From the NCBI GenBank assembly GCA_023418475.1, contig JAEZZO010000074.1, positions 1-41,215 on the forward strand: DNA of 41,215 nt, written 5' to 3'. Both the position numbers and the translations under genes were made by a program. The notes under the pieces were generated by a model that saw only the letters and a program-made list of their open reading frames with translations, was not told the origin of the DNA and searched no databases. The DNA comes from Bacillota bacterium. GTDB taxonomy: Bacteria > Bacillota > Clostridia > Lachnospirales > Lachnospiraceae. How positions within the stretch are numbered: the first letter of the stretch is position 1; the number at the start of each line of letters is the position of its first letter. Shown piece after piece: positions 1 through 7,993 of this stretch.

Positions 1-17
1 TAGAGTGTATGTTATAG

Positions 18-76
18 GAAAAGCGTTTTATGAGAATGAATGAATCATAGAAAAGCGTCCTAAAAAATAAATGAAT
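18..76. repeat. Two imperfect direct repeats of about 27 bp
   Basis: The 9-mer GAAAAGCGT occurs at 18 and again at 50, each followed by a pyrimidine-rich step and an AATGAAT-like A-rich tail. The units lie 32 bp apart and end just before the -35 box of the next promoter. The function is unknown, and chance similarity in AT-rich DNA is possible. Confidence 0.3.
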
Positions 77-104
77 TGACATAAAATACCTTTTGTGTTA
101 TTGT
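76..104 (+). promoter_or_regulatory. Sigma-A-type promoter of the putative structured RNA
   Basis: A perfect -35 box TTGACA (76-81) is separated by 17 bp from TATTGT (99-104). A start would fall near 110-112, directly before the long hairpin region and its terminator. No CDS begins nearby, so it probably drives a non-coding transcript, possibly reading on to the methyltransferase. Confidence 0.5.
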
Positions 105-110
105 AACTTT

Positions 111-354
111 GTGATAACAGAAAATAAAAAAATGCGAGGTAAGTGCTATCCGGCGAGCTTGATATTGCATAATCGGTAATATAAGCAGGACGTGGAAAAG
201 ATGGATAAAATCATAACTTTATAGAAAATAAGTCACTGTATAGGATACAGTTTATTTTCTTTATGCAAATTATGATTTTTACCAGATATCCGAAGAGGAT
301 TTTCCACGCGTATTTTATTAAATTTAAAGCTGTGGAATTTTCCACAGCTTTTTT
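111..354 (+). ncRNA. Putative structured non-coding RNA with a long interrupted hairpin
   Basis: A promoter upstream and a terminator downstream delimit a transcript of about 240 nt with no convincing ORF. Its core is one long hairpin: 191-199 pairs with 300-308 (9 bp), GGAT 203-206 with ATCC 288-291, 207-216 with 270-279 (10 bp), 223-231 with 252-260 (9 bp) and ACTGTA 235-240 with TACAGT 246-251, closed by a 5-nt loop. The rod with internal loops recalls the general shape of 6S RNA, but I do not recognise the sequence and do not assign a family. It could also be the body of a MITE-like element, given the flanking inverted repeat. Confidence 0.42.
326..354 (+). terminator. Intrinsic terminator after the putative RNA
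   Basis: AAAGCTGTGGAA (326-337) pairs perfectly with TTCCACAGCTTT (340-351) and runs into a T tract. The symmetric A/T flanks would let it work in both directions. Confidence 0.75.
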
Positions 355-457
355 GATTCATAACAAATGAAGCGCCTGCTGTTTCATTTGTTGTACAATA
401 AAACTTCTGTTATCACAAACATGGGTTGGAATAAAATGAAAGGGAATGGTTATTAAT

Positions 458-1294
458 ATGGATTATACGAAATTACTAAGTTATTTAACAAAGCCGGATA
501 TATATGCAAAAAGTACTGCAAAATTTTGGGATGATGAGCATATTTCCAAAGGGATGCTGGAGGCACATTTGAATCCGGATTTTGAAGGGGCATCCCGGAA
601 GCATGAATTTATGGACCGGTCTGCTGATTGGATTGTAACGATAGCACCACCGCAGCAGTATCGTAATTTACTTGATTTAGGCTGTGGGCCTGGACTTTAT
701 ACACAGAGGTTTTACGAAAGGGGATATCAGGTAACCGGGATTGATTACTCCACACGTTCTGTAGAATATGCACGGAATATGGCAATGAGTAAGGATTATT
801 CCATCACTTATCGGTATCAGAATTATTTGAATATCTCCTATCAGGAAGAGTTTGATGTGATAACACTGATCTATTGTGATATCTGTGTATTATCCGATGA
901 GGAGAGAGAATTGCTGCTTCATAAAATTTATCATGCATTAAAGCCAAATGGAATTTTTATAGTTGATGTGACAACACCAACGCAGTATAAGGGTCGGGAA
1001 GAAGCTAAAAGCTGGAGTTATGGAGGGAGTGATTTCTGGAGTGACGAGCAGCATTTATGCCTTAATGCATTTTACAGATATGATGATAGCAACACAATGC
1101 TAAATCAGATGGTTGTCATTACAGAAGCTTCTGCCAACTGCTATTATTTATGGGATCATACATATACTGAGGAGGAGTTAAAAGAAAGTCTTATAAGTAG
1201 CGGCTTTGGCAGAGTTGAATTATATGGTGATTTCGCAGGTGCAAAGTATCAGCCGGATGGCTGCTGTATTTGTGCGGTAGCAGTAAAATTATGA
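458..1294 (+). CDS. Class I SAM-dependent methyltransferase
   Basis: This is a predicted S-adenosylmethionine-dependent methyltransferase of 278 aa with unknown substrate. The SAM-binding motif I is LLDLGCGPGLYT (about residues 71-82), followed by the acidic end of strand 2 (VTGIDYS) and a post-motif FDVITLIYCDI strand; the C-terminal half completes the Rossmann-like fold. I prefer the ATG at 458 because AAAGGGA lies upstream at 12 nt. The alternative ATG at 446 sits directly on that ribosome binding site. No signal peptide or membrane segment is seen, so it is cytosolic. It stands alone between the putative RNA and an HMA-fold gene on the other strand, so context gives no substrate. Small-molecule methyltransferase is only an inference. 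Confidence 0.85.
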   Translation: MDYTKLLSYLTKPDIYAKSTAKFWDDEHISKGMLEAHLNPDFEGASRKHEFMDRSADWIVTIAPPQQYRNLLDLGCGPGLYTQRFYERGYQVTGIDYSTRSVEYARNMAMSKDYSITYRYQNYLNISYQEEFDVITLIYCDICVLSDEERELLLHKIYHALKPNGIFIVDVTTPTQYKGREEAKSWSYGGSDFWSDEQHLCLNAFYRYDDSNTMLNQMVVITEASANCYYLWDHTYTEEELKESLISSGFGRVELYGDFAGAKYQPDGCCICAVAVKL

Positions 1295-1360
1295 TTTCAG
1301 AAGAATGACTTCCTTCGGAGAGTGGCTTGAACAACGCTAAACGATAAAATATTCTAAGCC

Positions 1361-1443
1361 ATTAAAAAGCTATAATAAATGCTATATTAAAAGGCTACCA
1401 TAAAAGGCTATTATGAAAAGCTACTATAAAAAGCTACTATAAA
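1361..1443. repeat. Short imperfect tandem repeat, unit about 13-15 bp
   Basis: Six or so degenerate copies of a unit like AAAAGCTACTATA (also AAAGGCTACCATA and AAAGGCTATTATG) follow one another directly after the methyltransferase gene and before a strong hairpin. The last two copies are the most alike. It looks like slippage-derived low-complexity DNA. Confidence 0.6.
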
Positions 1444-1444
1444 C

Positions 1445-1476
1445 GCAAGATGAACCGGCTTGCCGGTTCATCTTGC
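1445..1476. terminator. Strong 15-bp hairpin between convergent genes
   Basis: GCAAGATGAACCGGC (1445-1459) pairs perfectly with GCCGGTTCATCTTGC (1462-1476). It lies between the plus-strand methyltransferase and the 3' end of the minus-strand HMA gene. No long T run follows on either strand, so the terminator role is inferred from position and stem strength. Confidence 0.5.
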
Positions 1477-1499
1477 TATGAGAGAATGAAAAACAGGCA

Positions 1500-1703
1500 T
1501 TATTCCACCTTACAGCCGATGTGTTCGATGGTCCTCCGGATTTCATTTTCAGCTGCAGGTTCGTTAAAATCTACCTCTACAGTTCCTCTGTGAAGATCAA
1601 CATTTACTTTCTGTACTCCATCCAACTCCTCTAAAGCATTTTTTAACTGGGTTTTCATTGGTACATTATACAAACCATTTACATTATAATGAACGTTATT
1701 CAT
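1500..1703 (-). CDS. Small heavy-metal-associated (HMA) fold protein lacking CxxC
   Basis: The 67-aa protein has the length and beta-alpha-beta-beta-alpha-beta pattern of CopZ-like copper chaperones (VHYNVNGLYN, LEELDGVQKVNVDLHRGTVE, IRRTIEHIGCKVE). The helix 1 region and the GVQKVNVDL strand are typical. The metal-binding loop, normally GMxCxxC, reads GLYNVPMKT and has no cysteine; the only Cys is C64 near the end. It is therefore unlikely to bind copper in the classic way. An AAGGTGG ribosome binding site precedes the ATG. No copper ATPase or CsoR-like gene is adjacent. It could be a protein-interaction version of the domain. Confidence 0.72.
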   Translation of the reverse strand: MNNVHYNVNGLYNVPMKTQLKNALEELDGVQKVNVDLHRGTVEVDFNEPAAENEIRRTIEHIGCKVE

Positions 1704-1998
1704 TGATTAATCCACCTTTCTGCTTTGCAAGACTAGCACAACTATTTTATAGTCTTTGACAAATCCATCTATTTTATTATAACGATATCAATACAAGTAA
1801 TAATTAAAAGGATAGTAAACATTCGAAACCTTTGCATAATTCAACTAGCATACTATCAGTGAACTGAAATCACTTAATAAAACCATTCTTATGTAAACTG
1901 AATTTTGAGTAGAAACAAACAATTATTTGCAGTATAATTATTTTCATAAAAAACAGTAATGTGATCGAAATAGAAATTAAAGCTGCTTTGGGGGAATT

Positions 1999-2676
1999 AT
2001 GGATAGGATATTGATTATAGAAGATAACAAGGATGTAAATCATTTGATCGCAGAAGCTTTGATAAAAGAAGGCTATGAGGTCATTACCGCATTTGACGGA
2101 ATAAATGGTTCAAAACTGCTGGAGACGGAGAAGATAGACCTGCTTCTGCTAGATATTATGCTGCCTTATAAAAGCGGGGATGTTATTTTAAAGGAGCTTC
2201 GCAATTATAGTGACATTCCGGTTATTGTTCTCTCTGCGAAGGATATGATCTGTACAAAAATTGATCTTTTGAAACTGGGAGCAGATGATTACATAACCAA
2301 ACCCTTTGATTTGGGGGAAATGGCAGCCAGGGTAGCCACGCAGCTTCGAAGAGTACACAAACAGAATAAGATAGCGACGATGCTTACTTATAAGGATATA
2401 TCTTTTGAGGAGGACAGAAAACGGATCAGCGTTAACGGACTGGAACTGGAGCTTACCGCAAAAGAATATCATATTCTGGAGCTTTTGCTGCAAAATCAGG
2501 GAAAGGTATTTTCAAAGGCAAATATGTATGAGGCGATATGGGGAGAGGAATATTTAGGAGATGATAACGCGGTAAAAACCCATATGAGTAATCTTCGAAA
2601 TAAGCTGAAGAAGGCCAATCCGAAGGAAGTATATATTGAAACTGTCTGGGGGCTTGGTTACCGCTTATATAAATGA
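1999..2676 (+). CDS. OmpR/PhoB-family response regulator
   Basis: This 225-aa two-component response regulator has a receiver domain at about residues 1-115 with acidic pocket E8/D9, phospho-acceptor D52 (LLLLDIMLP), S79 and K101 (YITKPF). A winged-helix DNA-binding domain (about 130-225) contains the typical LTAKEYHILELLLQNQGKVFS region and ends in ETVWGLGYRLYK. It starts with ATG after GGGGGAA. The genes downstream encode an ABC ATPase, a permease and a histidine kinase, so the likely partner is the kinase at 4717 and the likely targets are the transporter genes. Such modules commonly sense and export peptide antibiotics, but the ligand here is unknown. Confidence 0.93.
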   Translation: MDRILIIEDNKDVNHLIAEALIKEGYEVITAFDGINGSKLLETEKIDLLLLDIMLPYKSGDVILKELRNYSDIPVIVLSAKDMICTKIDLLKLGADDYITKPFDLGEMAARVATQLRRVHKQNKIATMLTYKDISFEEDRKRISVNGLELELTAKEYHILELLLQNQGKVFSKANMYEAIWGEEYLGDDNAVKTHMSNLRNKLKKANPKEVYIETVWGLGYRLYK

Positions 2677-2951
2677 CATGAGAAGCTGTGCAATAGTTAT
2701 CCTTTTCTTTACCATTTTATTCTCAATCTTAACCTTTTCTAAACGTTTCAATATTACACTCTTATATAAGCACAGCAGCTTCCTAAAAAGATAGAAGGCT
2801 GGATTACAAAAAGGAAATGGAACTTGTAAAACGGGAAAGCAACTGTGCATCAGTATCAATTAGCAAGGAGACCGCAGATAGGAGAGGGTAATATATGTCT
2901 GTGCTTCCTGCAAAATTGAAACGCGCAAAATAGCGAGAAATGAGGTATAAA
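2677..2951 (+). other. 275-bp gap inside the two-component/ABC cluster, possible decayed ORF
   Basis: An ATG two bases after the regulator stop (2678) opens a 38-codon frame ending at 2794, with a hydrophobic N-terminus (AIVILFFTILFSILTF) like the first TM helix of a membrane protein. It has no ribosome binding site of its own. A different frame carries a further open stretch (ELVKRESNCASVSISKETA) that ends at a stop near 2891. This might be a remnant of a lost gene or simply untranslated leader. The evidence is weak. Confidence 0.25.
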
Positions 2952-3875
2952 ATGAATGAATGTGTATTGAAAACGAAGAAATTGACAAAGAATTTTTCCA
3001 AGTTCTGTGCTCTAAAGGAAGTATCTATTACACTGCAGACGGGCAAAACTTATGGACTGATTGGACAAAATGGAGCAGGAAAAACTACCCTTATGAGAAT
3101 TATTACAGGACTTAGTTTTCAGACAAGCGGGAGTATTGAGCTATTCGGACATTCCGAAGAGAAGGAACTTAGTGAAGAGCTGAAAAGAATTGGATGCCTG
3201 ATTGAAGCACCAAGTATGAATGGAAATATGTCTGCAAAGGAGAATTTAAAGCTTCACAGAATCATGAGAGGCATTCCGAATACCTTGTTGGACACGCAGC
3301 TTTTGGAGCTGGTGGGGCTCAAAGACATTGGTAAAAAAATGGTAAAGGATTTCTCCCTTGGAATGAGGCAGAGGCTTGGAATTGCAATTGCCTTGATCGG
3401 TAGTCCGGAACTTCTAATATTGGATGAACCTGTCAACGGACTGGACCCGCTAGGTGTTGTTGAAATCCGTAATTTAATCAAAAAATTATGTGAAGAGCGA
3501 AATATTACTGTTCTGATTTCCAGCCATAATCTGCCAGAGCTTTACCAGACAGCAACAGACTATATTATTATTGATAAAGGCGTTATAAAACAAACAATTA
3601 CTTTGGAAAAATTGGAGGAATGCTGTCAGCATCATATCAAAATCGAATGCAAAGAACCGGAAAGACTGAGCGAGATTTTGGAATCAAAGCTTCATACTAC
3701 AAAATATAAAGTTATGCCTGACCAAAGCATTGTTCTTTACGATTTTCTGGAAGAGCGTGAGTTAGTTGCACGGACGATTATAGAAGGCGGTATCATTCCC
3801 ACACGATTTTCTCTGGAAGGTGAAACGTTGGAGAACTATTTTATTACGGCCATAGGAGGTAACCGCAATGATTAA
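2952..3875 (+). CDS. ABC transporter ATP-binding protein, BcrA/lantibiotic-immunity type
   Basis: This 307-aa ATPase subunit is probably for export of, or immunity to, a peptide antibiotic. Walker A is GQNGAGKT (38-45), the signature is the FSLGMRQ variant typical of BcrA/NatA-like ATPases (134-140), Walker B is LLILDEP (154-160), followed by the D-loop VNGLDP and an ISSHNLPE switch. The roughly 90-residue C-terminal extension is usual for this group. GAGGT five bases upstream favours the ATG at 2952 over the one at 2940. The stop overlaps the permease start by 8 bases, so the two are translationally coupled. Bacitracin or lantibiotic substrates are suggested by family and by the regulator/kinase context only. 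Confidence 0.92.
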   Translation: MNECVLKTKKLTKNFSKFCALKEVSITLQTGKTYGLIGQNGAGKTTLMRIITGLSFQTSGSIELFGHSEEKELSEELKRIGCLIEAPSMNGNMSAKENLKLHRIMRGIPNTLLDTQLLELVGLKDIGKKMVKDFSLGMRQRLGIAIALIGSPELLILDEPVNGLDPLGVVEIRNLIKKLCEERNITVLISSHNLPELYQTATDYIIIDKGVIKQTITLEKLEECCQHHIKIECKEPERLSEILESKLHTTKYKVMPDQSIVLYDFLEERELVARTIIEGGIIPTRFSLEGETLENYFITAIGGNRND

Positions 3876-4665
3876 TTTAATACATGCTGAATTTTATAAG
3901 CTTTATAAATCAATCTCGATCAAATTGTGCTTCCTGATTGCAGGTATCAGTGCAGCAGCATTTACTGTTATTTCACATGCACTCGCTGCTGGAAGTATCA
4001 GTAAAAACGTTATTGGAAGTGCCTCCGGTTTATCGGAGCTGGTAATTATAGCACTACTAGGCTCCTTGCTGAGCGGTATATTAGTATGCAATGATTTTGA
4101 AACAAAAACAATACATGATGCGGTTGCCTGCGGCAAAGGAAGACGATCCATTGTAATCAGTAAGATGCTGATTTACATCTGTATTATGTTAGTATTGCTG
4201 ATGCCGTATGGTGTATCGTCAATCGTTGGATTTTGTACCGGAGCACAATTTGTAAAACCATTTGTTGGTTCGGCATTCCTGCGTATGCTATATGATGGTA
4301 ACAACTATTCCTTAACGACAGGTAATATCTGCAAAATGGTGTCAGTGTCGCTCACTTTGGTTCTGGTACATGCGGCAAGGCTAAGTATATGCATTCCAGT
4401 TGCTTTTAAAACTAGAAAACCGGTCGCAGTCACAGCAATCGGATTTGCTTATTCTATACTGATTGATTTAATACTGGGATTATTAAAGGACACACCTGTT
4501 CTTGGGAAGCTTATCTCAATATCTCCTTATAATAGAGAATTTATTCTTATGTCATTCGATACAAAAGCGGAGGTTATGGGAAAGGCGGTAATAAGCAGTA
4601 CGGTATTTCTGGTTCTTATGACCATATTAACATATTATTCCTTCCGTAGGGCAGAAATTAAATAG
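3868..4665 (+). CDS. ABC-2-type permease
   Basis: This 265-aa integral membrane partner of the ATPase has about six hydrophobic helices (roughly 17-37, 57-78, 105-125, 165-185, 195-215, 235-255). The N-terminus (MINLIHAEFYKLYKS) matches the short cytoplasmic coupling stretch of BcrB/lantibiotic-immunity permeases, and NDFETKTIHDAVACG after TM2 is the typical cytoplasmic loop of this family. It starts inside the ATPase gene with an AGGAGG ribosome binding site. A short hairpin (GACAATT/AATTGTC, 4665-4691) lies between it and the kinase gene and may lower read-through. The substrate is unknown. Confidence 0.88.
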   Translation: MINLIHAEFYKLYKSISIKLCFLIAGISAAAFTVISHALAAGSISKNVIGSASGLSELVIIALLGSLLSGILVCNDFETKTIHDAVACGKGRRSIVISKMLIYICIMLVLLMPYGVSSIVGFCTGAQFVKPFVGSAFLRMLYDGNNYSLTTGNICKMVSVSLTLVLVHAARLSICIPVAFKTRKPVAVTAIGFAYSILIDLILGLLKDTPVLGKLISISPYNREFILMSFDTKAEVMGKAVISSTVFLVLMTILTYYSFRRAEIK

Positions 4666-4716
4666 ACAATTACAAAAGCTTTCAAATTGTCAGAATAAAG
4701 AAAGGACGAAGTTACC

Positions 4717-5622
4717 TTGGCTATTATCATTGGAAGTCTGATTGCGGTTATTGTAATACTGGTAGTATATATTGCATTTATACAATCACAGATAAGAAAT
4801 ATGAGCCGACAGCTTAAGAAGCGTCTGCGAGAGCACACCCGACAGCCAATTAGCCTGGAGCTTATTAATTCGGATTTAATTGCATTGGCAGTCATTCTTA
4901 ATCAGTGTTTTGAGGCGGAGGAAACGCTCCGCCTCAATAACTTACGGGAAGAAAAAAGATTTAAGGAAATGATTGCAGATTTATCCCATGATCTTCGAAC
5001 GCCGCTCACTGCAATAAAGGGATATCAACAGCTGCTTGATACAATCGACCTTACGGAGGAACAGCATAAAAAACTGCAGATTGCCAGAAGACATACGCAG
5101 GAGCTGGGAATGCTTATTGAGCATTTCTTTGAATACTCCTATTTGGTCAGTACAATACCGGAGCTTCATCCGGAACGTCTTAACCTTACGAATTTGATTA
5201 CGGAAGGTTTGATTGCGGAAATTGCAGTTTTGGAGGAAAATGATCTGAAAGTTAGTCTTGATGAGATGACACCTCCTATTTTTCTTACTACCGACAAGGA
5301 AATGGTTATGCGAATTGTTCATAATTTAATCCGAAATGGAATTCAGCATGCGGACGGAGATATTACGGTACGGCTTCTAGCAGAACAGGAAGCCATTATT
5401 TCCTTTCGGAATTCCGTCAGACAATCGGAGGATATTGATGTGAAAAAGATATTCGACCGATTTTATACAGGAGATCATGCCAGGAGCCGTTCTACTGGAC
5501 TTGGTTTATCCATTGTCAAACTGCTTGCACAGCAGCTAGGAGGAAATGTAAGTGCCATCAAGGAAGGAGATCAGTTAGAAATTCGAGTATTATTGCCATT
5601 GACAGAATGCACACGGTCATAG
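4717..5622 (+). CDS. Sensor histidine kinase, single N-terminal TM helix
   Basis: The 301-aa kinase starts with TTG after AAAGGA. One TM helix at about residues 2-22 has almost no outside part, so it has no separate sensor domain. The HisKA motif is DLSHDLRTPLTAIKG with H91. The catalytic domain carries an N box (IVHNLIRNGIQHA) and a G2 box (STGLGLSIVKLLAQ). Kinases with minimal sensors often depend on an ABC transporter or a partner protein for signal input, which fits the ATPase/permease pair directly upstream. Its partner is most likely the response regulator at the start of this cluster. The order regulator-ATPase-permease-kinase is like that of lantibiotic-immunity loci. Confidence 0.92.
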   Translation: MAIIIGSLIAVIVILVVYIAFIQSQIRNMSRQLKKRLREHTRQPISLELINSDLIALAVILNQCFEAEETLRLNNLREEKRFKEMIADLSHDLRTPLTAIKGYQQLLDTIDLTEEQHKKLQIARRHTQELGMLIEHFFEYSYLVSTIPELHPERLNLTNLITEGLIAEIAVLEENDLKVSLDEMTPPIFLTTDKEMVMRIVHNLIRNGIQHADGDITVRLLAEQEAIISFRNSVRQSEDIDVKKIFDRFYTGDHARSRSTGLGLSIVKLLAQQLGGNVSAIKEGDQLEIRVLLPLTECTRS

Positions 5623-5834
5623 TGTGGGACGAACCTTAGTTATGCTCTGCTGCGAAGTACAACTTTACGAGAACGCATCCCCTTCAGAAGCACTAACCGG
5701 AAGTTGTGCTCTGAAACTAGGCTAGTTCACGCAAAAACTGACTTTTTTGTGAAACACAGAAGAAATATGTAGAATTAGAAATTCAGACATAGTATACTGA
5801 TAATAACCCATCAATTGATACTGAGGTATATGAT

Positions 5835-6526
5835 ATGACTGAATTTACAAGCTTTCTAATGAATCAAGAAGATACCCTTGTTGAAAAAATCTTACGATAC
5901 GCTAAGAAACGCAATTATACAAAATATACTTCCACCCTAAAAGAAGCATGGCGGCTGTCTGTAGCAGGGCTTTCCGAGGCTCTGATAAAAGCAATCGAAA
6001 AAAATAAGGATATCCCTGAAATGGGTACGGACGATGACTATACCAGAGATGAGATTGCAGAATTTGGAATTCTGGAAGCCAGAAAGCATCGTTCCAGAGG
6101 TATAACACTCGTTATGTTTCTGGGTTTGTTCAAGTATTATCAGCAGAGCTATATTGATCTTGTAAAGGAAAGCTCCTTTAGACCGGAGCAGAAGGAATAT
6201 TATTGCCAATATATTAGGAGATATTTTGATCATGTTGAACTGAGTTTTACTATGGAATGGACGGGTCTTACCAAAGACCAGGAGTTTGAAGAACTGCAGG
6301 AAAGGAAGAAGCAGCCGAATTAGTGATTAGGCAGATTATAAGTCAGTTAGCCGATTATCATGAAGAGGAGAATATACCATATAAACACTCCTTCAGCTAT
6401 GGAATTATAGAGGTTTCGCAATCGAATAATTTAATCGCTAATGATGTCTTAAGGTTAGTAGATACAAAAATGTATCAGAATAAATTTTTAAAGAAATCTA
6501 AAATTAAAAACGGATTAACACAATAG
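5835..6526 (+). pseudogene. Decayed GGDEF (diguanylate cyclase-like) gene with core deleted
   Basis: The first frame (5835-6323, 162 codons) encodes a helical N-terminal domain of the kind preceding PAS/GGDEF modules (LEARKHRSRGITLVMFLGLF; ending QEFEELQERKKQ). The overlapping second frame (from 6323) encodes only the tail of a GGDEF domain (HSFSYGIIEVSQSN, then VLRLVDTKMYQNK). The GGDEF signature, I-site and any PAS region are missing, and the two parts are in different frames. A deletion joining near 6305-6330 explains this. The first part may still be made as a free sensor-like protein. Cyclase activity is impossible without the catalytic core. Confidence 0.75.
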
Positions 6527-6599
6527 TGATTGCCCATCTTTAAGAGTGATGTTATAATAAAATAGCATACGTTTCTATAAATCCATAAGAGGAAATTAT

Positions 6600-7484
6600 A
6601 TGAATATAGATTTGGAGTATTACAGGATCTTTTACCAGGTAGCAAAAGCCGGCAGTTTCACACTAGCCGGTGAAGCGCTTTGTATTTCTCAGCCGGCTGT
6701 CAGCCAGGCTATAAAAATGCTTGAGAAAAGCCTGGGCAGTAAGCTTTTCATTCGAATTCCCAAAGGTGTTAGGCTGACACCGGAAGGCGAGGTTCTCTTT
6801 CGCTATGTAGAAAAGGGTTATGAATATATATTAATGGGAGAGAATAAGTTTCAGAAAATGCTTGATCTTGAGAACGGAGAGATCCGGATTGGTGCCAGTG
6901 ATATGACACTTCAGTTTTATCTGCTTCCATATCTGGAAGAATTTCATGAACTGTTTCCCGGAATTAAGGTAACAGTAACAAATGCACCTACACCTGAGAC
7001 GCTGGAATATTTATATGACGGAAAAATCGATTTTGGTATTGTCAGCGAACCTTTTGAGGTGAAGCCGGAAATTGAAGTTAAGAGAATTCGTTCCATCCAG
7101 GATGTTTTTGTTGCTGGCAGCAGATTTCAAAATCTTCAGAATATCACCTTACAATATAAGGAACTCGAGAAGCTGCCTATCATATGTTTGGAGAATAATA
7201 CCAGTACTCGCAAATATATGAATGAATTTCTAAAGGAAAATAATGTAGTTTTACAACCGGAATTTGAACTGGCAATGAGCGATATTATCGTGAAATTTGC
7301 AGTTAGGAATCTCGGAATTGGCTGCGTTGTAAGGGATTTTGCGAAGGAAGCACAGGATTTGGGTGATCTCTTTGAACTTCACTTTGAACCGGAAATACCG
7401 GAGAGGCATTTCTGTATTATCACCGGCAAATCGAACCCGATTTCGACAGCGGCAAAAGAATTGCTTAGCATGATGGTGAACTGA
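6600..7484 (+). CDS. LysR-family transcriptional regulator
   Basis: This 294-aa regulator has an N-terminal winged helix-turn-helix at about residues 1-62 (LEYYRIFYQVAKAGSFTLAG, then ISQPAVSQAIKMLE) and a periplasmic-binding-like effector domain (about 90-290). GAGGAAA precedes the ATG. dut lies only 25 bases downstream on the same strand, so they may be co-transcribed, although LysR regulators often act on divergent genes and here the upstream neighbour is the decayed GGDEF gene. Effector and targets cannot be read from the sequence. Confidence 0.92.
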   Translation: MNIDLEYYRIFYQVAKAGSFTLAGEALCISQPAVSQAIKMLEKSLGSKLFIRIPKGVRLTPEGEVLFRYVEKGYEYILMGENKFQKMLDLENGEIRIGASDMTLQFYLLPYLEEFHELFPGIKVTVTNAPTPETLEYLYDGKIDFGIVSEPFEVKPEIEVKRIRSIQDVFVAGSRFQNLQNITLQYKELEKLPIICLENNTSTRKYMNEFLKENNVVLQPEFELAMSDIIVKFAVRNLGIGCVVRDFAKEAQDLGDLFELHFEPEIPERHFCIITGKSNPISTAAKELLSMMVN

Positions 7485-7509
7485 TTTTATTAATCGGAAT
7501 GGAGAAAAA

Positions 7510-7950
7510 ATGATAAAAATAAATATTAAGAAAATAAATAATAGAGCACTGCTTCCAAGCAGGGGAAGTGAACAGGCGGCTGGTTGGGATTTGTATTCTA
7601 ACAATGAAGAAGCTGTATCAATTGAACCGCACACAACGGTTATGATTGGGACAGGCTTATCGCTAGCAATACCGGACGGTTATTTTGGGGGAATTTATGC
7701 GAGAAGCGGATTAGCAACTAAACAAAGCTTAAGACCTGCAAATTGTGTGGGTGTAGTGGACAGTGACTATCGGGGAGAACTCATTGTTTCTTTGCACAAC
7801 GACTCTGATAAAGTGAAAATAGTGAATCCCTGCGAAAGAATAGCCCAGTTGGTTGTTATGCCATATCTTTCCGTAGAATTTGATGAGAGAGAGGTACTGG
7901 ATGAAACTAGTAGAGGGAATAATGGATTTGGTTCGACAGGTGTAAAGTAA
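7510..7950 (+). CDS. dut: Deoxyuridine 5'-triphosphate nucleotidohydrolase (dUTPase)
   Basis: It hydrolyses dUTP to dUMP and pyrophosphate, keeping uracil out of DNA and feeding dTMP synthesis. The 146-aa length is typical of the homotrimeric family. All five motifs are visible: AAGWDLYS (23-30), ARSGLA (64-69), GVVDSDYRGE (81-90, catalytic D84), ERIAQLVV (109-116) and the C-terminal P-loop-like RGNNGFGSTG (135-144). GGAG lies six bases before the ATG. The gene sits between a LysR regulator and a phospholipase C-like gene. Confidence 0.95.
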   Translation: MIKINIKKINNRALLPSRGSEQAAGWDLYSNNEEAVSIEPHTTVMIGTGLSLAIPDGYFGGIYARSGLATKQSLRPANCVGVVDSDYRGELIVSLHNDSDKVKIVNPCERIAQLVVMPYLSVEFDEREVLDETSRGNNGFGSTGVK

Positions 7951-7993
7951 ATAGATAAATAATAGTATTGATACAGAATTGAGGGAGAAATAC

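Larger units (their letters stand above)
108..419. repeat. 15-bp perfect inverted repeat bracketing the hairpin region
   Basis: TTTGTGATAACAGAA at 108-122 is the exact reverse complement of TTCTGTTATCACAAA at 405-419. The arms bracket about 280 bp that includes the long hairpin and the terminator. This could be the terminal inverted repeat of a small non-autonomous mobile element (MITE-like), or two copies of one operator in opposite orientation. I see no convincing target-site duplication outside the arms. Confidence 0.5.

Noticed and set aside
18..76. Start of a CRISPR array
   Set aside because: There are only two imperfect units, with no constant repeat and spacer pattern and no cas genes in the window.
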